Below are positions 35,251-47,483 of a stretch of 64,000 bases of DNA, piece after piece. Source of the stretch: Harmonia axyridis (Eukaryota; Arthropoda; Insecta; Coleoptera; Coccinellidae); NCBI RefSeq assembly GCF_914767665.1, contig NC_059508.1, positions 4,030,001-4,094,000 on the forward strand, in the 5' to 3' direction. A model generated the notes under the pieces. The model did no database searches. It worked only from the letters and a program-made list of their open reading frames with translations, and was not told where the DNA came from. Numbering within the stretch: the first letter of the stretch is position 1; each line of letters starts with the position of its first letter. The position numbers were made by a program, and so were the translations under genes.

Positions 35251-36425
35251 TATGTAGGATCAATATCATCCAATCTGTTTTTAGAGTGCATTTCACACTA
35301 ATATTCTATTAGCATAGACAATAAAATATGAATTTTTCACAAATGACAGGTATATATACCATAGACGTATCAGGACGTATTAGGATAATAAGTCTATGAT
35401 ATATACCTATTCATTATATGATAGCTAACAGAATATAATTTCACTAAACGAATTCCCTCTATTCAAATAATGAAATTCTGGATCTATTCCATATTCACGG
35501 TGAATTCAACAGAATTGTTGGTAGAAAACTTGTGCAACATTCAATCAGAAATATCCACATTTACCTCCGATTAACGGAATAATCAATAAAGTTCTATTAT
35601 TAAGATATGTCGGAAGTATGTTTCAAACTATCTAAGTTTTGGGACAGTTAAAGCACCTAGAGATTATACAAAGAAAAGTGAAATCATATAATAGGTACTA
35701 TGGCTTTGATAATGCATACTTCTGTCACGTATGAAGTAATTAAATATTTAAAGAGTATTGCTTTATAAGTCTGGAAAAATATGGAATGAAATTGACCCTA
35801 AGTATAACATAAATTCATAATATCCCGAATAACTCTCAAATTATTGAATTGAGGAGCTTAATTATGTTTGACAACTAGGTACCCATATTTTTTACTGAAG
35901 AATCCAATCATAAAATGAATAAATAAAAGCAATCATAAAATAATAGGGTACTAATTTGAAAATTGAAAGTTATGATGAAATTTTGTTCACAATTTTTAGC
36001 ACAATATTTGAAACACCATGGGTGATATTTTGAAATTCAAGAAATGCACCATATAGCTACATCATTCCACTTCGAAAAAGTGAATCGAGTTCTCGCATAG
36101 GATGTTTACACAGAAAAAATAATTCACATAATAGTGGTTATGGAATTTTTGGTTCAATATTTCGAAAACTATTAGGACCAACGCGACGAATTGAAGAAGG
36201 AATAATTGAGAATGTAAATCTTGATACTATTCAAAATATAAAATGAAAAAAAAGATTTTTCGAATTTTTTTGTCAATTCTTGTATAACCGGATTTTCGGA
36301 AATATTTTAGCTGAATAGGGAATAACGAATTTTCAGATTACAAATAAGCCGCGTTCTCCAGAAACATTATATAGACAGTCAAACTTGAAACATACATGAA
36401 TATTGACTACGAATTTCAAACTAAC

Positions 36426-38289
36426 ATCACCGAAAACGGAGAAAATTCAGAAAGAGTGCTTGAAGAATAAAGACAGTAACAAATTTTTCTTGATGCTTAT
36501 TTTCAAGTTGATCGCAATTTCAGGCAGATAGTATCCTCATTCATTTAAACTAATCGACAACATCAATGACATTATAATAAATCACATCTTACATGTGAAT
36601 ATTGGTATAATATTCAGTTCTGTGATCCCCAATGGCAGAATCGTTTAAGAACGAGCGCACAAAAGCTCCTGATACGATTTTTCTATACGAACATTTTCAT
36701 ATTTTCATCATTGGAAATAATACTTACCTGAATTGAAATAAGCATAGATTTCCAAGCGCAAACATATAAACAATTTCTTGTTTTTTTTTTTCTTTGCTGC
36801 AACTGGTTTTCATAATAATACTGTTCAAACAACGATCTGGTGTGGAAAACAAAATACCTATAATAATAGAAGAACGTTGGACCTCTTCACCAATTGAGGT
36901 GTTTGTTGAAAGCGACCCAGGGGACTCAGGAAGCTCTGAAGAGCACTTTGTCACCTCGCCTGATGAGCCAATATTGACACAATCAACGAGATACCGCCAC
37001 CCAAAGATCATTTTGTGACCACTCACAAATGAGAGAGATTTGTGAGGCATTAAAATATACCACTACTGCATTCTTACATTGTTTGAATACATACATTGAC
37101 AATCTTGAATAACACACGAACAACTTTGTTTTAACGAACTTCTTGACTATATTACACTTATTACATGCCTTCCAGCTAATCAAATGATGAAGAGCGTATT
37201 CTAAACTCTCGTCCTGAAGATCCCTCTATTTTGAGATATAAAATCTTGTGAACAGATTCTCAAAAACCATTTCATGACTGAAAAGCCAGCCGTGATCAAG
37301 AAGTTGGAACCTATTTCCTCACAAAGAGAATTTTCTTCAAAAGCTACATTTTTTTAGATTTCAATACATTTTTTTCTCAATATTGGTACAATTATTTATA
37401 TCTTTTAGTTGATACTACTGAAGAACGAATTATGTTTCTTAGTTTACAACATTCTGTATTCAATATTCTTCATTAATTCTGTAAAGGCTGATGATTCCTA
37501 ATCTGTTGTGCAATCTATAACATTCACTGATCTTTTATACAACAGGAATATTATCTAGCAGTTGCCTCAAAAACATTTTATGATGAATATTTCGCGAAGA
37601 ACATAGCATCAACGACTGATGGATTAATTATGAAAACAAAACAAGTACCTATTTGAAATTTTTGAGTATTCCTGAATATTTTTGTGAATCCCATGCAAAT
37701 CTGATTTTCAGTTTCGATTGTTGGAATACTTGTGGTAAAATACCTTTCCTATGGCTAAAATTCAATCTGAAAAAAGTATTCTGAAAAACTGCACCTGCAC
37801 ATTAACTGAATCTTTAGATCTCCTAATGGTATTTTTAAGGTTTTACAGTTGAAATTCTGCATCTTAGATTGATAGAATATAAAACATGAAATTTCAGTCT
37901 TCAAATTTTACCATTGCTGAGCTTCACCTATAAGAATTTCAGATGTAGTTGATATTTTTTTAAATGATCCCAAACGATAAATATTGGATACATAGGTCAA
38001 AAATTAGTGAACAAATGAGAAAATTGATATCTGAAAACTCGAGAAAATAAGTGAAATTAGAAATTCATAAAATTTTCATAACAAAGTGAATATAAGTAAA
38101 TATATGTAAACGAAAATAATGAACGGTTGTGAAACATTCCTAAACGTTCTTTCTACAAGTTGACGTCAATGTGAACTGAACAAAACCAATTTTAACTCAA
38201 TGCCAGAAACCAGTGATGGTAATGTTGAAAAAAGCTTGAACTTTCTTCCCATAAATCACAACGCTTCAACTTACAAAAATGTATATGAG
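36426..38289. other. 1.9-kb intergenic stretch with one possible exon
   Basis: A plus-strand open frame ending at 37018 reads EERWTSSPIEVFVESDPGDS and ends STRYRHPKIIL before a stop. Its composition is acidic and more coding-like than its surroundings. A possible acceptor AATAATAG lies at about 36872. It could be the last exon of an unrecognised gene. No homologue was recognised. Confidence 0.3.
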
Positions 38290-39129
38290 TAGGGATTCAC
38301 GGCTTGGCTTGATTTTGAAGCTACTTGCCTGGAGCTTGACTTGATTTCAAGTCAAACTCAAATCAAGTAGTAGTTTTTCATGTATTTATCAAGTACTTGA
38401 ATCATATCAAGCTACTTAGTTTTTAGTTTTATTGTGTAGTGTCACATCAATAAAAAAAAAGATGAAATGGGATAGAACCTTGCAAAAAATTTTTTTATTT
38501 ATTGAACTCAATGTAAAAAATCGAATTTTTGAAATAGACACACAAATTGAATCACTTTAAATAATAACAAAATAAAAATAATAAAAAAATAAAGTTTCTA
38601 AATATTGAAAAACCTCTAGGCTTTGTTTGATCTGATATTTTTTCATTCAGGATCTAAGACACATGAGGCATCTTAAAGATTTATCGCCTAACCTATTGCG
38701 GGTGTTTGTAACTGTAAAAGCAGCTCTAGAAAATTGTATTTCAACAGTAGCTGAAGATGTTGGCGTCGATGAAAAATCCTTGGCCATTTTGGCCAATTTT
38801 GGAAAGATATTTCTGAAACTACCAAAATCTATCAATAGATTTCATAGAAATATGAGAAAACTACTAATAAAGTCACACTGGCGAATGCTTCAGTCTCTCG
38901 GCGCTCGAGGAATCCCCTTATTCAGTCTAAGCGTGCACGATATTGCAGAAATATATGGCGTGCGACGCGTGCATATCAAGCTCAAGTGATATCAAGTAGC
39001 TTGATATGAAGTCAAACAATAAATATCTAAAATCAAGTCAATCTCAAGTATGTAAATTTTCACGAGCTTGATTTTCAAATCAAGTATAGTTGGTTAAAAT
39101 GTCGAACTACTTTGTTTGAAGAATCCCTA
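38290..39129 (-). mobile_element. hAT element remnant keeping the dimerisation domain, copy 1
   Basis: The ends are TAGGGATTC and GAATCCCTA. The 8-bp flanks TATATGAG and CATATGCC are an imperfect target duplication. On the minus strand 38835-38647 encodes MAKDFSSTPTSSATVEIQFS and RAAFTVTNTRNRLGDKSLRC. This is the hAT C-terminal dimerisation motif, here without the catalytic domain. The ends carry repeated AAGTAGCTTGA-like subterminal motifs in both orientations. Confidence 0.88.
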
Positions 39130-40528
39130 CATATGCCAGGCAAAATTTTGGACCATATTCAGTTATTCGACTCACAATTCGTCGTATCGTAGACACATTT
39201 GAAGTAGTACCAACATTACTATGTAGGTACTGGTTCACTATCAAATTTGTATACAATACTACGAAAAGTGAGTCGATTAACTGAATGATATGATATGAAT
39301 TATTCTTGAATTCAACCCAGTTTTCACAAATAATAATTATATTGATATTTTATCCTGAAAAATTAGTTATAAACATGAATCGCTGAGCACTGATTTTGAT
39401 AAAACAATTTCCCAATTTCTAGAAGTTGTTGAGACGCTTATCTTTCCATGATTAATGGCAATCAAATGGCATAACCTACTAAACACAAATGACATAAGAA
39501 ATGTCAAAAAATAATACAGTGTTTCCATTATAATCATGATCTATCGAAAAGGAAACAATTAAAAAAATTCAAGAATGTATTAATTATTATTTTCATATGC
39601 TTTCTCGTTTCCTGAAAAAATTAATGTGAAAAAAGTGATAAATAGCGAAGTTGAAGGTTCCACGTCATTTCATGGTGTGACAGACAAAATTTCGTACAAA
39701 AATTTCAAGAATACGAATAGGAAAAAAACGCGCAAAAGCTCCTGTCTTCACACCTGAACTTCTCTTTGTTTTTTAACGAGTCTACATTCTTCACATAATG
39801 TTAAGAAAATCCAAACATTACCAATGCAGATCCAGAATATGAAGCTCCCTCGACGTATGTAGCTACCACTTAGGGTGTCCCAACAATTACATCCTCTCTA
39901 TTTAGTCCACACGTTGAACATCAATAATAGGTTTAGAAACAAACACAAATGAAACTTATTTTAACAGGAGCAATCACAAAACGTGAAACTGCCGCTGTAT
40001 AGCGAGCACAAAAGGTGTTAGCGCCAAAATCGACGGGTCCCCAAAAAGGGAGGTTTCTGTTCGGGTGTGAACGATTCTCTACAGGGCGTCTTGACAATGC
40101 TATCAAATTGCCACCCCATACAATGTCGCAATTATTCCCCAATTTAAATACACTCCAATAAATACTATAACAAATTGTGGCCATTCGGGATCATCGGTGC
40201 GTGTTGTTAATCAAGTAATTGCCCACAAAAGAGTCGATATTTCTCGTTGAACTTGAAGTGTTTATTGTGTGCTTGTGCTTTGTTGGAAATTCAAAAACTT
40301 CTTGGGTGTTTACGGAAACATTCTTTGAGGTGGGCTGTAAACATGTCTTTGTACCTCTGGTCGCATTTCTTGAGGTTTATACAACTATTTCTTTGGTTGT
40401 TTGGGATAACGGAAATCCATTTTGAAATGGGTGAAATATTTTCTCTATTTCAGTATTGTAACAGTATTGTTCATTACAGTACTAACAAGAATACTATAAT
40501 GAGTTTATTACAGCATTATTTTCAGTTA
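39130..40528. other. 1.4-kb intergenic stretch with a possible first exon
   Basis: The segment 39990-40430 is less AT-rich. ATG at 40343 opens MSLYLWSHFLRFIQLFLWLF, then GITEIHFEM, and reaches a possible donor (AAATGG before GTGAAATA) at 40430. It could be a signal-peptide or membrane exon of a gene with distant exons. It could equally be chance. Confidence 0.25.
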
Positions 40529-41105
40529 TATTTTTCGTTTTGTGGTTGTCTACACTGATTTCCGATCCTATCAAATCTCAAGACATTTCAATTGTCTTAA
40601 GTAATTGCACAAGTGCATCAAAATTACCGATAATTTTGCATGAAAGCGTGTTGTCATAAAAACTGCATGAGTTCATTTTCATTTTTGGAGAAAGAGCCAG
40701 ACACCGAAGGTGGAGGGCTCTTTCTCCAAAAATGAAAATGACCGAATGCAGTTTTTCAAAGAAAACACGCTGGAATGCGAAATTATCCGGTAATTTTGAT
40801 GCACGAGTGTAATTCGGGGGAATATTTCCCGAATAAACTGTAACATCACTTGTCAAACTGATTTAGAATGGAATTGCCATAGATTCGAACTGTGTAAGAT
40901 GCATAGATACTATGCATCTATGAACAGAACAATTATCGCATGGCTGTTTCGCTTCCTACAATGCAATTATCGCTGTAATTTTCGATAATTGTTCTCCAGA
41001 TACATAGAATTTTTGACAGGAGGGAAATATTAGGTTGTATTTTTCGTTTTGTGGTTGTCTACACTGATTTCCGATCCTATCAAATCTCAAGACATTTCAA
41101 TTGTC
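40529..41105. repeat. Perfect 68-bp direct duplication flanking 441 bp
   Basis: Positions 40529-40596 and 41038-41105 are identical. Both begin TATTTTTCGTTTTGTGG and end CATTTCAATTGTC. The interval holds a small palindromic element and AT-rich DNA. Identity with no mismatch implies a recent event. Confidence 0.95.
40603..40815. mobile_element. Small palindromic MITE (~90-bp arms)
   Basis: Left arm AGTGCATCAAAATTACC through CATTTTTGGAGAAAGAGCC is mirrored after a 12-bp loop by GGCTCTTTCTCCAAAAATG through GGTAATTTTGATGCACGAGT. It would fold into a near-complete hairpin. Confidence 0.85.
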
Positions 41106-41577
41106 AATATAACATAATTTAAATAAAGTGAAATGATTTGCAACATCATTCACAATTACGCTTAATTCTGGTGGTATTTAATCGATTTCGTCAGACATAA
41201 TTCACGAATTTAATGCGTAATTATAAATTATTTCAAAATTCGAAACGTACGATTCAAATTCCGTAATCTGTCAATTTTGGTAACAGTCACACCAACTGCC
41301 AAGATACAATACAAAAGTCACTAGGATGTATAATCTGAATTTTTCATTGAATTCCGACAATATTTCACAAAAATGGACTGAAATACAGAAAATTTCGTCT
41401 AAAACTCGCTGCAGAAGGCAATTCTAATATTGCTAGTTTATATACTATTACAGATCGATAAAATCCTAATATGACTTTATACTATCCTTATTCCAAGTTT
41501 AGTATATTTAAGTTGAAATAATCTACACTTGCTTTTAATTCACTTCGTGTTTACCAATAATTCCCGTCAAATCAATA
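41106..41577. other. Intergenic, nothing recognised
   Basis: AT-rich sequence without coding or repeat signal. Confidence 0.4.
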
Positions 41578-42788
41578 GGGTAAATGCACTGGTTCTCAAC
41601 CAGTTAACAGAAACATCTATTTCGAGCACGATTTTTTCACACATAAACTTATCAAATTTTAATGGTGTTGGTGTTCATCGATTCTTTGGCGAGTTTTAAA
41701 TGATTTGTGATATAATTTTTAGCGTTCTTTTCGCATTTAACCTTTGAAATGTGAAAACATATAGAAAATCTCAATAACCTTCGGTTCTCGACCACGCCGC
41801 AGAGTACTCGACCATTTTTGTGTTAGTTTTCGACCACTGATAATAGTGGCCGCTCCATTTAAAAATTTTATAAAAAACTTTAGAGCGAGATGAGTGATTA
41901 GTACTTACTTTCATACCGTACCATCGACATCACTACCTATCACTCAGATGGGCTTCAGATGAGGTTATCAAGTAAGAAACACTCGGAACGTAAAAAAAAA
42001 TTATTTTGCAAAAGTTTCCACTTTCTATAAATATTTCAAAATAGCAACTCATACAACATTATTTGGTTATTTTGCTCTTAATATCTATTTAGAAACTAAT
42101 GAGTAAATAAAATATAAAACACCGACCACCAGTGGTCGAGAATTAAGTACAATCAAATTGGTTCTCGACCGCGAATAAATAGTAGTAGAAATAAGTGTTT
42201 CAACGTTAATTCGGTGGTCGCAAACTAATATTCAGAAAGAAGATATATAAATGAATCAGGGTATCGAAAAAAAACGAAAATGATCCAACGGAAATATATC
42301 GGTTGAAATAAACAATTATTGAAGTAACATATTGGTTCTCGACCACTTTGGTCGAGAAATAAAAGATACAAATTTTCCAATACCAGTTCGCGACCGCCGA
42401 ATATTGAACAAAAAAATATACATTCATTTGCTTTTTGATTGAAATACACTCGAAAATATATCTTATAGTTGATATGGAACGAAATATACACACATAATTC
42501 ATTTAAAATAAGAAATAATTAGTATTTTCTGGTCATATATCACAAAGCACTTTTCTAAGAGAGGACGAGAAAGAACCCTTTTCTATGATAGACGATTATA
42601 CACTAATTTTTAGCGCGAAAACTTCGACCTATACCACTACTATGCAAACTATCTTGGAAGGGTAGAATGGTCGAAAACACGTACCGCGAAAATATTTTGC
42701 ACTACATGATATATTTTTATTATTATTTTATCTCAAATCACGGAATGGTCGAGAACCAGTGCCGGTTGGCTAACCAGTGCATTTACCC
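41578..42788. mobile_element. Non-coding TIR element with internal TGGTTCTCGACCA-type motifs
   Basis: The ends GGGTAAATGCACTGGTT are mirrored at 42771-42788, with TA at 41576-41577 and 42789-42790. Variants of GGTTCTCGACCA or its complement recur inside, near 41782, 42130, 42162, 42333 and 42745, plus weaker ones. No transposase was seen. The superfamily is unknown to me. Confidence 0.75.
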
Positions 42789-42824
42789 TATTTGGTAAGG
42801 GATATTATCTTGCCCAAATGACAA

Positions 42825-44010
42825 GGCTGCAGTGTAATGGAAAAATTGTAACCGGTTAATTTTTCTGAATTTTTCGTATGTCGTAGAACATGACCTAAAC
42901 AAGAAAGTCAATGGGTCCAACCCAATTCTATGAATAGTTTTCGACATACAAGGTGTTGAAGTTGGCATTTTTCAAAGTAACATTTCTCGTAGGAAAACAT
43001 CTTGAATAAAACACTTTTGCGCTACAAATATTGCTTACCCATAAGGTATTAATCTAAGTTGGTTTTCAATAAAAATAATATGAGTCAAACATTATTCAAA
43101 ATGAAATTCGTTTAGTTCATAATTCACCCTATAATTGAAAATGTCGTGCGTGGTTTTTTCCAAATTTTTGTCAAGTTCGAGTACACTACAATAATGTCAA
43201 ATAGTATTGGCTCTGCTATGACCAGTTTTTGAGATACACAGGGTAATATATTAAGAGAAGCGACCGTTATTACAAAAGTTGTCAAAAAGTTGCATACAAT
43301 GAAAATTTCATACAGAGTAACGGTAAGAGACACGTTGGCGTTCACTTATTGTTATTTGGTCATTGTACAATGAAGAAGATTGTACAGGTTGTCCCAAATG
43401 CCATGTTCACTGAGAGCATCTCAAGAACTCAGAGAAAAAATCTTCTCCCGATCTCTTTTTTCGAGATAATTAGATATCAGAAAGCAGATAGATCATAGAT
43501 TTCTTGATTCGTTCTCGAGTCGCATGGTGTTTCTTGGAATATAACTTCCACTTTTTCAATTACAGGGTGAATTATGAACGAATTTTTTCTTTTTTTAAAT
43601 TTTGGATTTTGTTTCATCTGTCGTTAGAATCAAATTTATTTTTTCACAACTGTGAGCCGTTATATAATAATTCACAGTTTTTTCAGAGTTTATACAATTT
43701 ATTATGTTGAATAAACTCATATATATCTATTTCATTTTGAATGATGTTTGACTCACCCCGTATCTAACAATAATTTTTATTAAAAACCAGTATAAAAACA
43801 TTACCTTACGGATAAGCAATATCTGTCGCGCAAAAGTAGTTCATTCAAAATGTTTTCCTACGAAAATTTTCATTTTAAAGAAATGCAATTTTCCAACTTC
43901 GACACCCTGTATCTCGAAAAATAGCCATAGAATTGATTTGACCATAGACTTTCAGACTAATTCAGAAAAATAAACCGGTAACAATTTTTCCTTTAGCTGC
44001 TGCCTGGTCC
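42825..44010. mobile_element. Foldback-type element with ~300-bp inverted arms
   Basis: Left arm about 42825-43145 and right arm about 43545-44010 are inverted. Paired blocks are GAAAAATTGTAACCGG with CCGGTAACAATTTTTC, CGTAGGAAAACATCTTGAA with TTCAAAATGTTTTCCTACG, GAGTCAAACATTATTCAAAA with TTTTGAATGATGTTTGACTC, and TTCATAATTCACCCT with AGGGTGAATTATGAA. The right arm has extra sequence. It lies directly beside the preceding element. Confidence 0.7.
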
Positions 44011-45329
44011 TTTGTTTCTAGATAATTGAAAAAAAAATACCTATTCGATTGAACTGAAATTTGAAAATCAGTTGCAAAGTAAAAAACGAATGTGCAAAAT
44101 ATCGAGATTATTATTTTTTGATTCAAAATACATTCAACAAACTGAGGCATTCAATAATAGAAACGAAAAAAAAAATTTAGGTATACCTACATCGATGATG
44201 ATAAATCGGATGAAGAAAATACAAATCGAAAAAAAAAACAAACAAACGAAAAATCATTTGAGCCTTTAGTACATTTGAATGTATGGCTCATTAATCTCCT
44301 GAACTGAGATAATAACAACTTGACAAAAAAATTATGTAAACACTTATGAGATTGTTATAATTCTTGCACATTGTTTTTAGCGGGTAGAAAAGACGATGTT
44401 AGGAATGTAGTAGCTCGATATGAATTGTTGTATGTGATCTCAAAGTGAAACGATGAATACTAAATTGCAGTGATGCACCTGATTTTGCACAATTATGTAA
44501 AGGAATCATCGACTCCACGGAATTTTCTAAATGAAGCAAACTCAAACTCAATCAGAAAAGATTTATAGCTGTGGTTTGGATAAGAACCATTATTTTTCAG
44601 GAAACAGAATTCATTGACAAGGATTCCATACTACATTCCAATATGTCACTTTACTCTCAACAAGAATCTGACGGATCAAATCGTTCTCAAACTATTGTCA
44701 TATTATTGAAAGATTTAACGACATTTTTCTTGAATTTTCAATATCTCATACCTATCTATCCATCATATTTCACTGAAATTTTGTATGAATATAAAGTTCA
44801 TCTATAAATTGATCCAAAAATTAATGAAAACGACCACACTCACCATTTCATATTCTCATCAAATATCACTAAATCCTGTGAAAACGTATTAGAATCGATT
44901 ACTGATAATATATTTCGAAAAGTTTTGATGATTGAATTATTCATCAAGTTTCGGTACTTCGAATGAAGTGATAGGTGCAATAAAATTGTTCCACCAGTAC
45001 TTTTTTGCTAAAGCGTATAGATTTCTTACAGATCATAACGATATTTGGATTCGGAAGAATTGTGAAACTTCTTAAAATGTTGGTAGTTTATGTTTTGGGC
45101 TGTGTAAAATCTGATCTTCGTCGAAACTTCATAACTTTTTGTATATTCTCTCCCGTAGAATCTCGTATTAGAAAAATCACATATTGAAAACCAACCTGCA
45201 GGGTTTGAATCGGTGGTTATTTGCTTCGAAATCGAAATAATCTATTCAAAAACTCCCATACTATTAGTATAGAGTATAGAACTTTGCGACAGAAAATATA
45301 TACATAATAAATAATACCTATAATATATA
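44011..45329. other. Intergenic; possible LINE-tail repeat
   Basis: A block near 44111-44160 (ATTCAAAATACATTCAACAA then ATAATAGAAAC) matches one near 53257-53310 (ATTCAAAATACATCCAACAA then ATAATTGAAAC). On the minus strand this resembles a non-LTR 3' tail. Otherwise nothing was recognised. Confidence 0.4.
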
Positions 45330-45389
45330 AATAAGCTAGTTGAACTTGAACTAAGTAGCTTGAATATCAAGCTGAGCCGTGAATCCCTA
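45330..45389. mobile_element. Solo hAT terminus
   Basis: AAGTAGCTTGAATATCAAGC, then CGTGAATCCCTA matches one terminus of the hAT remnants at 38290 and 57187. No partner end was found nearby. Confidence 0.75.
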
Positions 45390-47040
45390 TAAGGTTCACA
45401 CTGTATATTTTTCGCCTTTTGAAATCCCTAAGAAATACTGAATATTTTTCATGTAATGTTCCCTATACCTTAATGCCATAATTTCGGAATTATAGCTATA
45501 ATAACATAATCATCGTCGAAGTTAAAACAATAATAAATAAATTATGTAATACATTTAGTTGGCTATAATTGAATAAACTCGTTCAATTTGAATAATAATT
45601 AAATGTTTGTTTCATGTTAGAGGTATGTCCACATTTGAGTAGTAGGAAAATTTGGAATTCTAAATAACATACAGTAAAGGCGATTAGAGCAGATACTGAA
45701 AATTTTGTCCGTTTACTAGCAAGCCATGCAATTTTCAAAACTTTGCGATACTAATTTATTGAAACCTTCAAGTTGTTATTGTAGCAGTCATAGACATTTC
45801 ATTACAACTTCGAAAATCCACAAGAAGGTCAATTTGAAATTACAAAGTTTCAAAATTTTGTAAAAAGGATAGACAGCAACGTAAAACTCGATCAAAAATT
45901 CATAGTTATATGAAATATCTAATACAAAATTAAATTGAACTGGAAACTCTAAACAAGATTCAATAAAATTATTATCTTGAATTGTAATTTGATTTCTAAT
46001 ACAGAAAAATTCTGCTGAATACCTAGTTATAACAAAACGAAAAATAAAATAATGTGTTATAGTCACATTAAAACTATACTTATCTACTATATATTACGAC
46101 ATTGAGATGAATAAATTTGGAATATGTTGGAGACAAAATCTCACTTTTTCCAAATTTATTTTAAAGCATCATTTAGAAAAAAAAATTACTGTTTTAAATT
46201 ATTGGTATGCATCCAAAAATCAAATGTTCTTTTTTTTTCCGAATCATCCTTATTGGTGTTATTCGCTTGATCCTGATACCTATCAATTTCTGAAGTAATA
46301 ATGAAGGCTCATTAAACATTTTAATTACATTAAAACTGAAAAGGTTGGTATAATCTTTGTTCTCTTTCACATGTAATTAGAGAGAAAAATTCTTCAGTGA
46401 ATTCAGAAATTTTACCGATTATACAAACAGATAATAAAAACAGTTTAGTTGAAGGAGCGGATACAACAGAGTGAATTCAACATTAAAATGTCTCGAGATG
46501 ACTAAGCACTCTCATTGTGAATTTATTCATTATTTTATGCCAAAGAATATATTATGATAGACCAACACAAGAACATTGTTGTTCTTTGTATTTTCGATGG
46601 AGGTTGGCGATATAAACCTTTTAGTTAAGGTATTAGTTTTATATTTAATAATATGGCATTGAGTAGGTATATCAATTTGAGTCGTCTGCGGTTTTAGGTT
46701 GACATAAATACAATTTGTTACAAAAATCGAGATAATGAATATTATAAAATTCAATTATTTTCTTCAGCTTCCCGTTTTAATCAATATACGTAGATATAAA
46801 ATAAATAGTAAATTTACACTTTGTTTACCGAAAAACCAAAAAATAAAAAGTGTTTATTGAGCTCGGTAATAATGGTTTTGACATTGACACGCGATATAAA
46901 AGAAGAAATTGAAAATTCAATAAGTGTTGCACTCAAATACCTAGTGTATCAAAAGCGATTCATTTATCAAGTCGATATTAAACAATGTGACTGAAGCCGT
47001 CATAAGACTTATAGAAACAAGATTATCATTCAGGATAAGC
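45390..47040. other. 1.65-kb intergenic stretch
   Basis: Open frames are short and carry no motif. Nothing was recognised. Confidence 0.4.
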
Positions 47041-47483
47041 AAAGTTTATTGAAATCTAATTTTGAAAATAAAATTCAATTCTTGGAGGAAGAATGAAATT
47101 GAACAAATGAACTGCACTCTAATATGGAGGAAAATATGGATAAATTGGACCAAGAGAATAGAAAAATGAACTTAAGAATATTCGGTTTACAAGGAAAACA
47201 AGGAAAAAATGAGTTGATTGAATTTCTGAATTCTAAAATGTACACCAAATTGTCTCCCGAAGATGTTGAGATATGTTTTAGGGTTAGTAAAAAGTTTGCC
47301 GATAAAAACAGAGGAATATTTTTGCAACTGGCCAATTACAACATAAAGCATGACATTTTTTCGAAGAAGAAATTACTTAAGAGTACTGAAATAGTGATAA
47401 GGGAAGATCTGACTAAAATGAGAGTTGTGATAGTGAATGAAGCCATCGATTTAGTAGGTAAGTTAGTAAATATAAAAGAATAG
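47041..47483 (+). mobile_element. Non-LTR retrotransposon ORF1 fragment
   Basis: The frame 47124-47483 reads ENMDKLDQENRKMNLRIFGL, then EFLNSKMYTKLSPEDVEICF, then RVSKK, then TEIVIREDLTKMR. This is the coiled-coil plus RNA-binding layout of LINE ORF1 proteins (NLRIFG, then HRV or FRV, then VIREDLT). Upstream sequence to 47041 looks like the same coiled coil in another frame. There is no reverse transcriptase beside it. Confidence 0.7.

Larger units (their letters stand above)
33590..36425. repeat. Very long inverted repeat (arms ~630 bp)
   Basis: The left arm, about 33600-34225, is the inverted copy of about 35790-36420. Paired blocks include TATTCAGCTAAAATATT (33702) with AATATTTTAGCTGAATA (36302), ATTATGTGAATTATTTTT (33894) with a mirrored block near 36118, and TAGGGTCAATTTCATT (34204) with AATGAAATTGACCCTAAGTA (35786). 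Identity is roughly 70-80% by eye, with indels. The 1.5-kb centre contains a tandem duplication and the nested element at 34337-35250. No reading frame was found. It could be a large foldback transposon or a source of hairpin RNA. Confidence 0.75.

Noticed and set aside
38663..38989. 108-codon plus-strand frame in the hAT remnant
   Set aside because: It is antisense to the hAT dimerisation domain, which reads on the minus strand. The minus-strand frame at 57302-57550 is likewise antisense in the other copy.
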